7,114 bases of DNA from Candidatus Pelagibacter sp. TMED118 (GCA_002170205.2 NHFT02000005.1:59039-66152); one strand, 5' to 3'. Shown: positions 1 through 5,884, counted from the first letter of the stretch. The notes: generated by a model not told the origin, from the sequence alone. Translations and numbers: made by a program.

Positions 1-111
<111 letters not shown>

Positions 112-112
112 T

Positions 113-577
113 TTAATTTTTTTTCTCTCTTTGTTTACGTGTAATAGGTGCGTTTATTTTTTGTCTTAAACTAGTTAGTAAATTATATACATATGAATTT
201 TTATCATAACCTTTAGCCGTCATACTCTCATCAAAGTTTAATTTATTCATTTTATCCAAATTAAAAAAATTTTTTTTTTTTAATATTCCATTATTTATTT
301 CGAGTATAAGAACATTATTTTTAACTAATTTACGATTCCCAAGTGTAAAAATTGATCTACTCGATTTCTTTCTTTCTATATATATCCAAATATTTTCATC
401 AAAAAGGCTTTTAGAAGAAGGGGGTCCCAATTCCTTTAATATATCATTTTGGTTAGATTGTGAAATGACAAGATTCTTATTTTTTTTTTCGAGAAAATTA
501 GTACCATGTTTACTTACTACTTTATTAGTTGTGCAAGATGATATAATTATAAATAATAAAATGTATACAAATTTCAT
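113..577 (-). CDS. bamE: BamE/SmpA/OmlA-family outer-membrane assembly lipoprotein
   Basis: A 154-residue small lipoprotein. Residues 1-14 form a short signal peptide (Lys2, then a hydrophobic run) ending in a lipobox I-S-S-C with the lipidated cysteine at position 15, so the mature protein is membrane anchored. The following region has the SmpA/OmlA pattern: SQSNQNDILKELGPPSS, then a W-I-Y strand, then LILEINNGILKKK. In the family BamE is an accessory subunit of the Bam machine that folds beta-barrel proteins into the outer membrane. A smpA-like gene next to a ubiquinol-cytochrome c chaperone gene is a common alphaproteobacterial arrangement and supports the call. The start is fixed by an in-frame stop (590-592) only a few codons upstream. 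Poly-A tracts of 12 and 10 bases in the coding strand encode Lys/Asn runs. Sequence similarity is family level; complex membership is inferred. Confidence 0.82.
   Translation of the reverse strand: MKFVYILLFIIISSCTTNKVVSKHGTNFLEKKNKNLVISQSNQNDILKELGPPSSKSLFDENIWIYIERKKSSRSIFTLGNRKLVKNNVLILEINNGILKKKNFFNLDKMNKLNFDESMTAKGYDKNSYVYNLLTSLRQKINAPITRKQREKKN
542..547 (+). promoter_or_regulatory. Possible -10 box for the chaperone-rpmF-plsX operon, inside bamE
   Basis: A perfect TATAAT lies 30 bases before the operon start codon at 578, inside the bamE signal-peptide codons (the isoleucine run). A transcript would begin near 554 and have a leader of about 24 bases. No convincing -35 box lies 16-18 bases upstream, and such hexamers occur by chance in AT-rich DNA. 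The operon has no intergenic space, so its promoter must lie inside bamE; this is the best candidate seen. Confidence 0.3.
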
Positions 578-1051
578 ATGAGCATTAATCTAACAAATAT
601 TTACAATAATTTAATTAATTTAACTAGAAATAAAATGCTTTTTAAAAACTTAAATTCAGATGAAACATTTTCATCTAGATTACTTATTTTTTTGATACAT
701 TTTGCTTTTTTTTTGAAATTCTATAAGGAAAATAACTCGAAAGATATTATGCAAAAAATATATGATTATAACTTTTGGCAAATTGAGATATCTATAAGAG
801 AAATCGGTTATGGCGATGTGTCAATTAATAAAAAGATGAAAGATTATTTAAATTTGTTTCATAAAATCATATTAGATATAGCAGATTGGGATAACTTTAG
901 TGGAGGCAAGAAATCTGACTTTTTTATAAATTATTTCGATAATAAACTAAATAGCTCATATTTTGTTGAATATTTTGATAAATATCAAGAATTTCTAAAA
1001 AATAATAATTTAAATATCTTTACAAAAGACAAAATTAATTTAGAAAATTAA
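578..1051 (+). CDS. Ubiquinol-cytochrome c chaperone (CBP3/UQCC1-like) family protein
   Basis: A 157-residue protein with no signal peptide. The recognisable core is [15 protein letters not shown] (66-80) followed by [11 protein letters not shown] (85-95). This matches the 'LRExGxGDxxVxKxMK' pattern of the CBP3/UQCC1 family, proteins that assist cytochrome b and bc1 complex (complex III) assembly. The C-terminal part (96-157) is Asn/Lys-rich and more diverged. Placement beside bamE and ahead of rpmF-plsX is typical for Alphaproteobacteria. An in-frame TAA at 557-559 and no upstream start codon fix the ATG at 578. No Shine-Dalgarno sequence precedes it. It is the first gene of a six-gene operon; rpmF begins two bases after its stop. 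Function is by family membership only. Confidence 0.75.
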   Translation: MSINLTNIYNNLINLTRNKMLFKNLNSDETFSSRLLIFLIHFAFFLKFYKENNSKDIMQKIYDYNFWQIEISIREIGYGDVSINKKMKDYLNLFHKIILDIADWDNFSGGKKSDFFINYFDNKLNSSYFVEYFDKYQEFLKNNNLNIFTKDKINLEN

Positions 1052-1053
1052 CC

Positions 1054-1233
1054 ATGGCTGTACCAAAACGAAAAACTTCGAAATCAAGAGCTGGTAAAAG
1101 AAGATCTCATATTAGAGTATCACCAAAAAATATAATTGAAGATAAAAAATCTGGTGAATATAGATTATCGCATCATATGGACTTAAAAACAGGATCATAT
1201 AAAGGAAGACAAGTTTTAGATCCAAAAGAGTAG
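1054..1233 (+). CDS. rpmF: 50S ribosomal protein bL32
   Basis: A 59-residue gene. It starts [19 protein letters not shown], which is the nearly invariant N-terminus of bL32, and continues with an alphaproteobacterial-type tail ([21 protein letters not shown], then GSYKGRQVL). There are no zinc-binding cysteine pairs, so it is the zinc-independent form. bL32 is a small basic protein of the large ribosomal subunit. The ATG lies two bases after the chaperone stop and the TAG stop four bases before plsX, so translation is probably coupled along the operon. rpmF immediately before plsX is conserved widely in Proteobacteria. The yceD (DUF177) gene that commonly precedes rpmF is absent here. Confidence 0.97.
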   Translation: MAVPKRKTSKSRAGKRRSHIRVSPKNIIEDKKSGEYRLSHHMDLKTGSYKGRQVLDPKE

Positions 1234-1237
1234 ATTT

Positions 1238-2242
1238 ATGTCTGAAAATATTACAATTGCAGTTGATGCAATGGGTGGTGATAATTCACCGGAAAAGGTA
1301 ATAAAAGGAATTTCTTTACATTCATTAAACTCTCAAAATATTACTTACAAAATATTTGGGGATGAAAAGTTAATAAATCCTCTTTTAAAAAAAAATGAAA
1401 TTAAAAATGATTTCATAGTACATCATACAATAGACAAGATAAATAATGACGATACAGCACTTGGAGCTGCAAAGAGAGGAAAAAACACAAGCATGTGGAT
1501 GGCAGTAAATAGTGTAAAAGAAAAAAATTCGGATATAGTAATTTCGGCAGGTAATACAGGGGCATTGTTTGTTATTGCAAAGTTAAATTTAAAAATGATT
1601 CATAATATAGATAAACCTGCCTTGTCTGCTTTGTGGCCAAATAAAAATGGTTTAAATGTCGTCTTAGATCTTGGTGCAAACATAGAGTGTGGTGAAAAAA
1701 ATTTAGTTGATTTTAGTATTATGGGCGCAGCTTTGCATAAATCTTTGTTCCCAAAGGAAATATGTAAAGTTGCGCTTCTTAATATTGGATCAGAAGAAAT
1801 AAAGGGTAATAATGTTATTAAAAATACCTATAAGGAACTGTCATCCAAAACAAATAAATTATATGATTTTTGTGGATACATCGAAGGTAATCATATTATG
1901 GATGGGGACGTTAATATTATTGTGACGGATGGTTTTACAGGTAACATTGCTTTGAAAACAGCAGAAGGAACAGCAAATTTTATTACAAGTGAATTAAAAT
2001 CTGCGTTAACAAATAATTTATTAGGTAAAATTTCCTCATTATTAAATATTAAAAATTTAAATAATTTTAAAAAAAAGCTTGATCCAAGAATTTACAATGG
2101 TGCAATGTTACTGGGTTTAGATAGCCCAGTTGTTAAGAGTCATGGAGGCACTGATCATATTGGTTTTTTTAATTCACTTAATGTATGTGAGAAAATAGTA
2201 AAAGGAAAATTAATTGAAAAAATAAAAGAAAATATAAATTAA
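1238..2242 (+). CDS. plsX: Phosphate acyltransferase PlsX (acyl-ACP:phosphate acyltransferase)
   Basis: A 334-residue protein, normal for PlsX. Motifs in order: AVDAMGGD at 8-15, SAGNTGAL at 103-110, DLGAN at 144-148, LLNIGSEE at 180-187, TDGFTGN at 230-236, and GAMLLGLDSPVVKSHG at 288-303. PlsX converts acyl-ACP and phosphate to acyl-phosphate, the acyl donor for PlsY, and so begins phospholipid synthesis; it is a peripheral enzyme at the inner membrane. The ATG follows the rpmF stop by four bases. A weak AGAG-like purine run lies upstream but no clear Shine-Dalgarno. fabH, which often follows plsX, is missing: ihfA begins one base after the plsX stop. Confidence 0.97.
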   Translation: MSENITIAVDAMGGDNSPEKVIKGISLHSLNSQNITYKIFGDEKLINPLLKKNEIKNDFIVHHTIDKINNDDTALGAAKRGKNTSMWMAVNSVKEKNSDIVISAGNTGALFVIAKLNLKMIHNIDKPALSALWPNKNGLNVVLDLGANIECGEKNLVDFSIMGAALHKSLFPKEICKVALLNIGSEEIKGNNVIKNTYKELSSKTNKLYDFCGYIEGNHIMDGDVNIIVTDGFTGNIALKTAEGTANFITSELKSALTNNLLGKISSLLNIKNLNNFKKKLDPRIYNGAMLLGLDSPVVKSHGGTDHIGFFNSLNVCEKIVKGKLIEKIKENIN

Positions 2243-2243
2243 A

Positions 2244-2537
2244 ATGAGAATTAATTTAACAAAAAAAGAAATTATAAATGCTATTCATATGCAAATAGGA
2301 TATTCAAAAAAAATTTCTGAGATTATATTTGAAGATTTTTTTGATATTCTTCTCGAAAACATAATTAAAAACAAAAGTGTCAAATTATCTAAATTTGGTA
2401 CCTTTTACCTAAAAAGAAAAAAAGAAAGAATTGGTAGAAATCCGAAAACCAAAGATACAGCTATAATCTCAGAAAGAAATGTTATTACATTTAAATCATC
2501 AAAGGAATTAAAATATTTAATTAATAAAAGTGACTGA
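2244..2537 (+). CDS. ihfA: Integration host factor alpha-like, HU/IHF-family DNA-bending protein
   Basis: A 97-residue protein of the HU/IHF fold. The N-terminal helices include LTKKEIINAI (5-14). The conserved core is VKLSKFGTFYLKRKK (46-60), then GRNPKT (64-69), whose proline intercalates into DNA, then NVITFKSSKELK (79-90). Length, the KLSxFGxF form and the following MerR gene favour the alpha subunit of IHF over HU; in many Alphaproteobacteria the order is plsX-fabH-ihfA-merR. It bends DNA as a dimer and acts as a nucleoid and regulatory architecture protein. The partner subunit is not in the window. It begins one base after plsX and its last eight bases overlap the next gene. Confidence 0.88.
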   Translation: MRINLTKKEIINAIHMQIGYSKKISEIIFEDFFDILLENIIKNKSVKLSKFGTFYLKRKKERIGRNPKTKDTAIISERNVITFKSSKELKYLINKSD

Positions 2538-2889
2538 AAAACTATCGAAGTATAAATCAATAGGTGAGGTTGCCAAAATATTAGACCTGACTGGTAATAA
2601 TAAAACATCAACTCATACTATAAGGTTTTGGGAAAAAGAATTTAAAGATGTGAAACCTAAAATATTTAACGGAAAAAGAAGATATTATGATAAAGAAACT
2701 ATAGATCTTTTAAAGAAAATAAAATACTTGCTTAAGGTTAAAGGCATGACAATTAAAGGTGCTAAAAAAGCATTACAGCTTATAAATTCACCTGTTGACG
2801 AGTACGATAATTTATCTATAACAAGTAAAAAAAGTTTAAAACTTAAAGTTTATAATTTATCTAATTTGGTAAAAAAAATAAAATATTGA
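2530..2889 (+). CDS. MerR-family transcriptional regulator (short, ihfA-linked type)
   Basis: A 119-residue protein starting with GTG. Residues 8-58 form a MerR winged helix-turn-helix: SIGEVAKILDL (10-20), TIRFWEKEF (30-38) and KRRYYDKETIDLL (49-61), followed by a helix with VKGMTIKGAKKAL (70-82). The remaining 37 residues are Lys/Ser-rich, with no cysteine and no recognisable ligand domain, so it is not a metal or redox sensor like classic MerR or SoxR. This is the small MerR-like protein regularly found after ihfA in Alphaproteobacteria; its target is unknown to me. The GTG start overlaps the ihfA end by eight bases, which suggests translational coupling. A later start would remove part of the helix-turn-helix. 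Confidence 0.88.
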   Translation: MTEKLSKYKSIGEVAKILDLTGNNKTSTHTIRFWEKEFKDVKPKIFNGKRRYYDKETIDLLKKIKYLLKVKGMTIKGAKKALQLINSPVDEYDNLSITSKKSLKLKVYNLSNLVKKIKY

Positions 2890-2890
2890 T

Positions 2891-3082
2891 ATGGCAAAGA
2901 AAACACATGTTAAGGTTAGAATGGTTCCTGAAGAAAAACCTGATAGTTCTTTTTTTTATTATGTTAAAAAACCCTCTGGTGGAGAAAAAGCTAAAATAAA
3001 ATTAAAAGCTAGGAAATATAATCCAGCAACAAGAAAACATGAATTTTTTGTAGAAAAAAAATTGCCACCTCACAGTAAATAA
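2891..3082 (+). CDS. rpmG: 50S ribosomal protein bL33
   Basis: A 63-residue basic protein. KVRMVPE (8-14), FFYYVKK (21-27), then ARKYNPATRKHEFFVEKKL (40-58) match the alphaproteobacterial bL33 pattern (IKIRLxSxxxTGFFYxxKK, then RKYDPVxRKHVxFKExK). Cysteines are absent, so it is the zinc-free form. It is slightly longer than the usual ~55 residues, owing to a changed EEKPDSS loop and an added PPHSK tail. bL33 sits near the E site of the large subunit. The ATG is one base after the merR stop, making it the last gene of the operon. The stop is one base from that of the opposing chorismate mutase gene, so no terminator can lie between them. Confidence 0.9.
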   Translation: MAKKTHVKVRMVPEEKPDSSFFYYVKKPSGGEKAKIKLKARKYNPATRKHEFFVEKKLPPHSK

Positions 3083-3083
3083 A

Positions 3084-3374
3084 TTATTTCTTTTTAAAAT
3101 TTCTTTTTTCATAATCAATATATGACTTTATAATATTCTGCCAAATTTTGTTTGTTATTAGTGGATCAATCTTTAATAATTTAGACTTTCTATTTATATT
3201 TTTTAAAATTATTTTAATTCTTTTTTTATCAACTATTTGATATTTAAACTTTTTTAATTTTAAAACATTTTTAACCAGGTCAGTCCTTTTTTTTATAATT
3301 AAAAGCAAAGAATCATCTATTTTATCAAGTTTTTTTCTTAATTCTTTTAATTTTTTTTTATCTTTAGGCGACAT
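3084..3374 (-). CDS. AroQ-type chorismate mutase, stand-alone domain
   Basis: A 96-residue, very Lys-rich helical protein. It fits the three-helix AroQ fold: LRKKLDKIDDSLLLIIKKR (12-30), VLKLKK (37-42), VDKKRIKIIL (48-57) and a C-terminal helix IIKSYIDYE (81-89). Compared by eye with E. coli chorismate mutase, the substrate-binding positions Arg11, Arg28, Lys39, Asp48 and Arg51 appear as Arg13, Arg30, Lys41, Asp49 and Arg52. Glu52 seems to be Ile53, Ser84 a Tyr85 and Gln88 a Glu89. The enzyme would turn chorismate into prephenate for Phe and Tyr synthesis in the cytoplasm. No prephenate dehydratase or dehydrogenase domain is fused. It is divergent from ctaA with a 43-base gap. Confidence 0.72.
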   Translation of the reverse strand: MSPKDKKKLKELRKKLDKIDDSLLLIIKKRTDLVKNVLKLKKFKYQIVDKKRIKIILKNINRKSKLLKIDPLITNKIWQNIIKSYIDYEKRNFKKK

Positions 3375-3400
3375 TTATTCAATTGGATTTATTAATAATT

Positions 3401-3408
3401 ATTATATT
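3401..3408. promoter_or_regulatory. Overlapping divergent -10 boxes for the chorismate mutase gene and ctaA
   Basis: In the 43-base gap 3375-3417 the minus strand carries a perfect TATAAT (3406 down to 3401), which would start the mutase transcript near 3394 with a leader of about 20 bases. Shifted by two bases on the plus strand is TATATT (3403-3408), which would start ctaA mRNA at about 3415, nearly leaderless before its ATG at 3418. No good -35 box is seen on either side. Chance matches are likely in such AT-rich DNA; the support is that the gap is the only non-coding space available. Confidence 0.35.
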
Positions 3409-3417
3409 TATCTTATC

Positions 3418-4449
3418 ATGATTATTGATAATTTAAATATCAAAAGACAAATTTCAAAATGGTTAATGTTTATGTTTTGTTTAATATCTTTAATGATTAT
3501 TGTTGGAGGTCTTACCAGACTTACAGATTCCGGTTTATCTATTACAAAATGGCAACTTTTTTCAGGTGTAATTCCACCATTTACCAAGAGTGATTGGATT
3601 ATGTATTTTAATTTATATAAAGAAATACCTGAATTCCAGTTACAAAATTATGATATGAGTTTAAATGAATTTAAAATTATATTTTGGTGGGAGTGGGCTC
3701 ATAGAATTTTGGGAAGAATAATTGGAATAGCATTTTTACTACCATTAATTTATTTCACAATAAAATTGAATTTCAGAAAGTTATTAAATTTATATTTTAT
3801 ATTTTTTTTGATTTGTTTTCAGGGTTTTATTGGATGGTATATGGTTTCAAGTGGTCTAGTGGATAGAGTTGATGTTAGTCATTTTAGACTCTCTATACAT
3901 TTAATCATAGCCTTTATAATTTTATCCTTAATTTACTGGAATTATTTAAAATTAAAAATGCCAATCTTGGTAAATAATAAATTAAGTTTAGCTTTACCTT
4001 TAATTCTTCTTTTATTAATTTATTGTCAAATAATAATTGGCGCCTTTGTTTCAGGCATGGATGCCGGAACAATATATAATTCGTGGCCCATGATGGGAAA
4101 CTCATATTTTCCTGATGACAATAAAGTTTCCAATTTATTATCTTTAACTGCTTTCAGTGATCCATCGCTCGTTCAGTTTATTCATAGAAATTTAGCATAT
4201 ACAATAATTTTGACTTATATGATTGTGTTTTATAAAATTTATAAAAATAGATTTATTAGTATGTATTATACAATCAATCTTTTAGGAATTCTTTTATTAG
4301 TTCAAGTTGTATTAGGTATACTCACATTGCTATATGGTGCACAGATAAAATTTGCATCTATGCACCAAATAAGTTCAATTTTTTTGGTTAGTTCTTGTAT
4401 TTATTTATTATTTATAAATAAAAATACTAACTCACAGCCTTTAGGCTAG
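3418..4449 (+). CDS. ctaA: Heme A synthase (CtaA/COX15 family)
   Basis: A 343-residue polytopic inner-membrane protein with about eight hydrophobic segments. Family motifs: VGGLTRLTDSGLSIT (29-43), WWEWAHRILGR (90-100) with Glu92 and His95, SIHL (159-162) with His161, GAFVSGMDAGTIYNSWPMM (208-226), FIHRNLAY (254-261) with His256, and SMHQ (314-317) with His316. The histidines are the expected axial heme ligands. The protein oxidises the C8 methyl of heme O to a formyl group, giving heme A for cytochrome c oxidase. The extra loop with the NSWPMMG segment is typical of the long alphaproteobacterial/mitochondrial type. The last seven codons and stop (4427-4449) overlap the opposing metY gene. 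No Shine-Dalgarno precedes the ATG. Confidence 0.96.
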   Translation: MIIDNLNIKRQISKWLMFMFCLISLMIIVGGLTRLTDSGLSITKWQLFSGVIPPFTKSDWIMYFNLYKEIPEFQLQNYDMSLNEFKIIFWWEWAHRILGRIIGIAFLLPLIYFTIKLNFRKLLNLYFIFFLICFQGFIGWYMVSSGLVDRVDVSHFRLSIHLIIAFIILSLIYWNYLKLKMPILVNNKLSLALPLILLLLIYCQIIIGAFVSGMDAGTIYNSWPMMGNSYFPDDNKVSNLLSLTAFSDPSLVQFIHRNLAYTIILTYMIVFYKIYKNRFISMYYTINLLGILLLVQVVLGILTLLYGAQIKFASMHQISSIFLVSSCIYLLFINKNTNSQPLG

Positions 4450-5752
4450 GTTTCCCCGACGCATCTAAAGCTTGCTTTAAGTCAGCAATAATATCGTCAG
4501 GATGTTCAATACCTATAGATAGCCTTACATATCCCGGTGTAACTCCAGCAGCAAGTAATTCTTCCTCATTTAATTGACTATGGGTTGTAGTTGCTGGATG
4601 TATAGCTAAACTTCTAGCATCTCCAATATTAGCAACATGGTAAAACATTTTTAAAGCTTCAATAAATTTTTTACCAGCTTCGACGCCACCCTTAACTTCA
4701 ATACCACAAAGAGCTCCATTTCCACCTTTAAAATATTTTTTTGCTCTATCACCAACTTCACCCTTGTGTAGCGTCGGATATATAACTCTTTCTACACTTT
4801 TATGTTTAGTTAAAAATTCAACAACCTTTTCAGCGTTAGAACAATGTTGTTTCATTCGTAATGGTGCTGTTTCTAAACCTTGTATTATACCCCAAGCATT
4901 ATCAGGAGCTAATGGTGCACCTAGATCTCTAAGTAAACAAACTCTAGCTCTTACAGCAAATGCTACATTAGCGCCAGTAAGTTGTGGTACAGCCTCACCC
5001 CAAACTGCTCCACCGTAACTAGCGTCTGGTTCATTATACAACGGTTGTCTTTTAGGATCAGCTGTCCAATCAAAATTACCACCGTCAACTAAACAACCAC
5101 CTATCACAGTACCATGTCCACCAATAAATTTTGTTAGTGAGTGAACAACTACTGCAGCACCGTGTTCAAGAGGTTTGCAAATTATTGGAGCAGCTGTGTT
5201 ATCCATTATTAGAGGTATGTTATGTTTTCTACCTATATCTGATACTTCCTTGATTGGAAAAACTCTTAAATATGGATTTGGTAAAGTTTCAGCATAAAAA
5301 GCCCTTGTTTTATCATCAACAAGCTTCTCAAAATTTTTTGGATCTGATGGATCAGCATATCTGCATTCTATACCTAGTTTTTTTAAAGTGTGTGTGAATA
5401 AGTTTACTGTGCCACCATACAAATCTGTAGAGCTAATAAAATTATCTCCAGACTGACACAAATTCATGATCGCAAATGTTGAAGCGGCTTGTCCCGATCC
5501 AACTGTTACACATGCTAAACCTCCTTCTAAAGCTGCTACTCTTTTTTCTAATACATCATTTGTAGGGTTCATTATACGTGTATAGATATTACCAAACTCT
5601 TTTAAACCAAATAAATTTGCAGCATGATCTGTGCTATTAAATTGATATGAAGTAGTTCTGTAAATTGGAACCGCAACTGCTGTAGTAGAGGGATCACTTC
5701 TGTAATCTCCACCATGTAATGCAATTGTCTCTGGATTTGTTGATTTTGACAT
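4427..5752 (-). CDS. metY: O-acetylhomoserine sulfhydrylase (O-acetylhomoserine aminocarboxypropyltransferase)
   Basis: A 441-residue PLP enzyme of the Cys/Met-metabolism fold. It starts TxAlHGGxYRSDPSTTAVAVPIY as in MetY. Visible active-site features: YTRIMNPT (57-64; Tyr57 and Arg59 reach the neighbouring subunit's PLP phosphate), GSGQAA (85-90), LYGGT (111-115; Tyr stacks on PLP), MDNT (183-186; Asp184 binds the pyridine nitrogen) and SLTKF (205-209), with Lys208 as the PLP lysine. The length (about 40 longer than cystathionine gamma-synthase) and the insert around 224-250 favour MetY. It makes homocysteine from O-acetylhomoserine and sulfide, leading to methionine. It has the only strong ribosome-binding site in the window and a structured leader. 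Its G+C is higher than that of the operon genes, but similar to rplM, so I see no sign of transfer. Confidence 0.93.
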   Translation of the reverse strand: MSKSTNPETIALHGGDYRSDPSTTAVAVPIYRTTSYQFNSTDHAANLFGLKEFGNIYTRIMNPTNDVLEKRVAALEGGLACVTVGSGQAASTFAIMNLCQSGDNFISSTDLYGGTVNLFTHTLKKLGIECRYADPSDPKNFEKLVDDKTRAFYAETLPNPYLRVFPIKEVSDIGRKHNIPLIMDNTAAPIICKPLEHGAAVVVHSLTKFIGGHGTVIGGCLVDGGNFDWTADPKRQPLYNEPDASYGGAVWGEAVPQLTGANVAFAVRARVCLLRDLGAPLAPDNAWGIIQGLETAPLRMKQHCSNAEKVVEFLTKHKSVERVIYPTLHKGEVGDRAKKYFKGGNGALCGIEVKGGVEAGKKFIEALKMFYHVANIGDARSLAIHPATTTHSQLNEEELLAAGVTPGYVRLSIGIEHPDDIIADLKQALDASGKPSLKAVS

Positions 5753-5757
5753 AAATT

Positions 5758-5763
5758 CTCCTT
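5758..5763 (-). promoter_or_regulatory. Strong Shine-Dalgarno sequence of metY
   Basis: On the minus strand AAGGAG lies five bases before the ATG at 5752. It decides the metY start. No other gene in the window has a comparable site. It can pair with upstream leader segments: GGAGAATTT (5761-5753) with AAAATTTCC (5841-5833), eight of nine positions including one G-U pair, or the A7G run (5768-5761) with CT7 (5819-5812). Both are hand-drawn. Confidence 0.85.
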
Positions 5764-5790
5764 TTTTTATATTTTTTAATTCTATTATAA

Positions 5791-5862
5791 TTATTACTTA
5801 AGCATCAACCTAAAAAAAGTGAAATAAAACGGGGAAATTTTAAATCAAAGCATCAATTGACT
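5791..5862 (-). ncRNA. Candidate SAM-responsive riboswitch (SAM-V/SAM-II-like) in the metY leader
   Basis: On the minus strand the leader can form an H-type pseudoknot. P1 pairs UCAAUU (5860-5855) with GGUUGA (5810-5805), extendable by one G-U. P2 pairs UUAUU and ACUU (5827-5823 and 5820-5817, two-base bulge) with AAGUAAUAA (5799-5791), nine pairs. The first connecting loop contains GAUUUAAA and a C4 run; the second strand contains GAUGCUUAAG. These recall GAUUUAA and GUAGCUAAA in the SAM-II core, which SAM-V shares. SAM-V upstream of metY is known from SAR11-type bacteria. Binding would be expected to lower metY translation when SAM is plentiful. The fold is drawn by hand and the exact class is unproven; an alternative is an rplM leader on the other strand. 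Confidence 0.55.
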
Positions 5863-5884
5863 TTATTTTTAGATGGTTTATTAC
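5857..5884 (+). promoter_or_regulatory. Candidate rplM-rpsI promoter
   Basis: TTGACT (5857-5862, 5 of 6) and TATTAC (5879-5884, 4 of 6) are 16 bases apart. The start point would be near 5891, so the rplM message would be almost leaderless (ATG at 5893), in keeping with the lack of a Shine-Dalgarno. Its -10 box overlaps the opposing candidate metY -10 box by five bases, and its -35 box lies over the P1 strand of the candidate metY riboswitch. Confidence 0.4.

Noticed and set aside
2405..2611. Minus-strand open frame opposite ihfA and merR
   Set aside because: It is a shadow of two well-supported genes, with no recognisable domain and low-complexity content.
4435..4448. Inverted repeat AGCC-TTTA-GGCT at the ctaA/metY overlap as a terminator
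   Set aside because: The stem is only four pairs, no T run follows on the plus strand, and on the minus strand the T-rich stretch begins about ten bases later. It also lies in double-coding sequence, which explains it.
4764..5018. Plus-strand open frame inside metY
   Set aside because: It lies wholly within the well-supported metY gene and reads as an antisense shadow.
4427..5752. Recent horizontal transfer of metY because of its higher G+C and Ala/Gly content
   Set aside because: rplM has similar G+C (26 of 60 at 6121-6180), so the rise reflects protein conservation rather than foreign origin; no mobile element borders it.
5784..5791. TATAAT on both strands as a second promoter between the riboswitch and metY, or for rplM
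   Set aside because: No -35 box at a suitable distance on either strand; chance matches are expected in a stretch almost wholly A/T.
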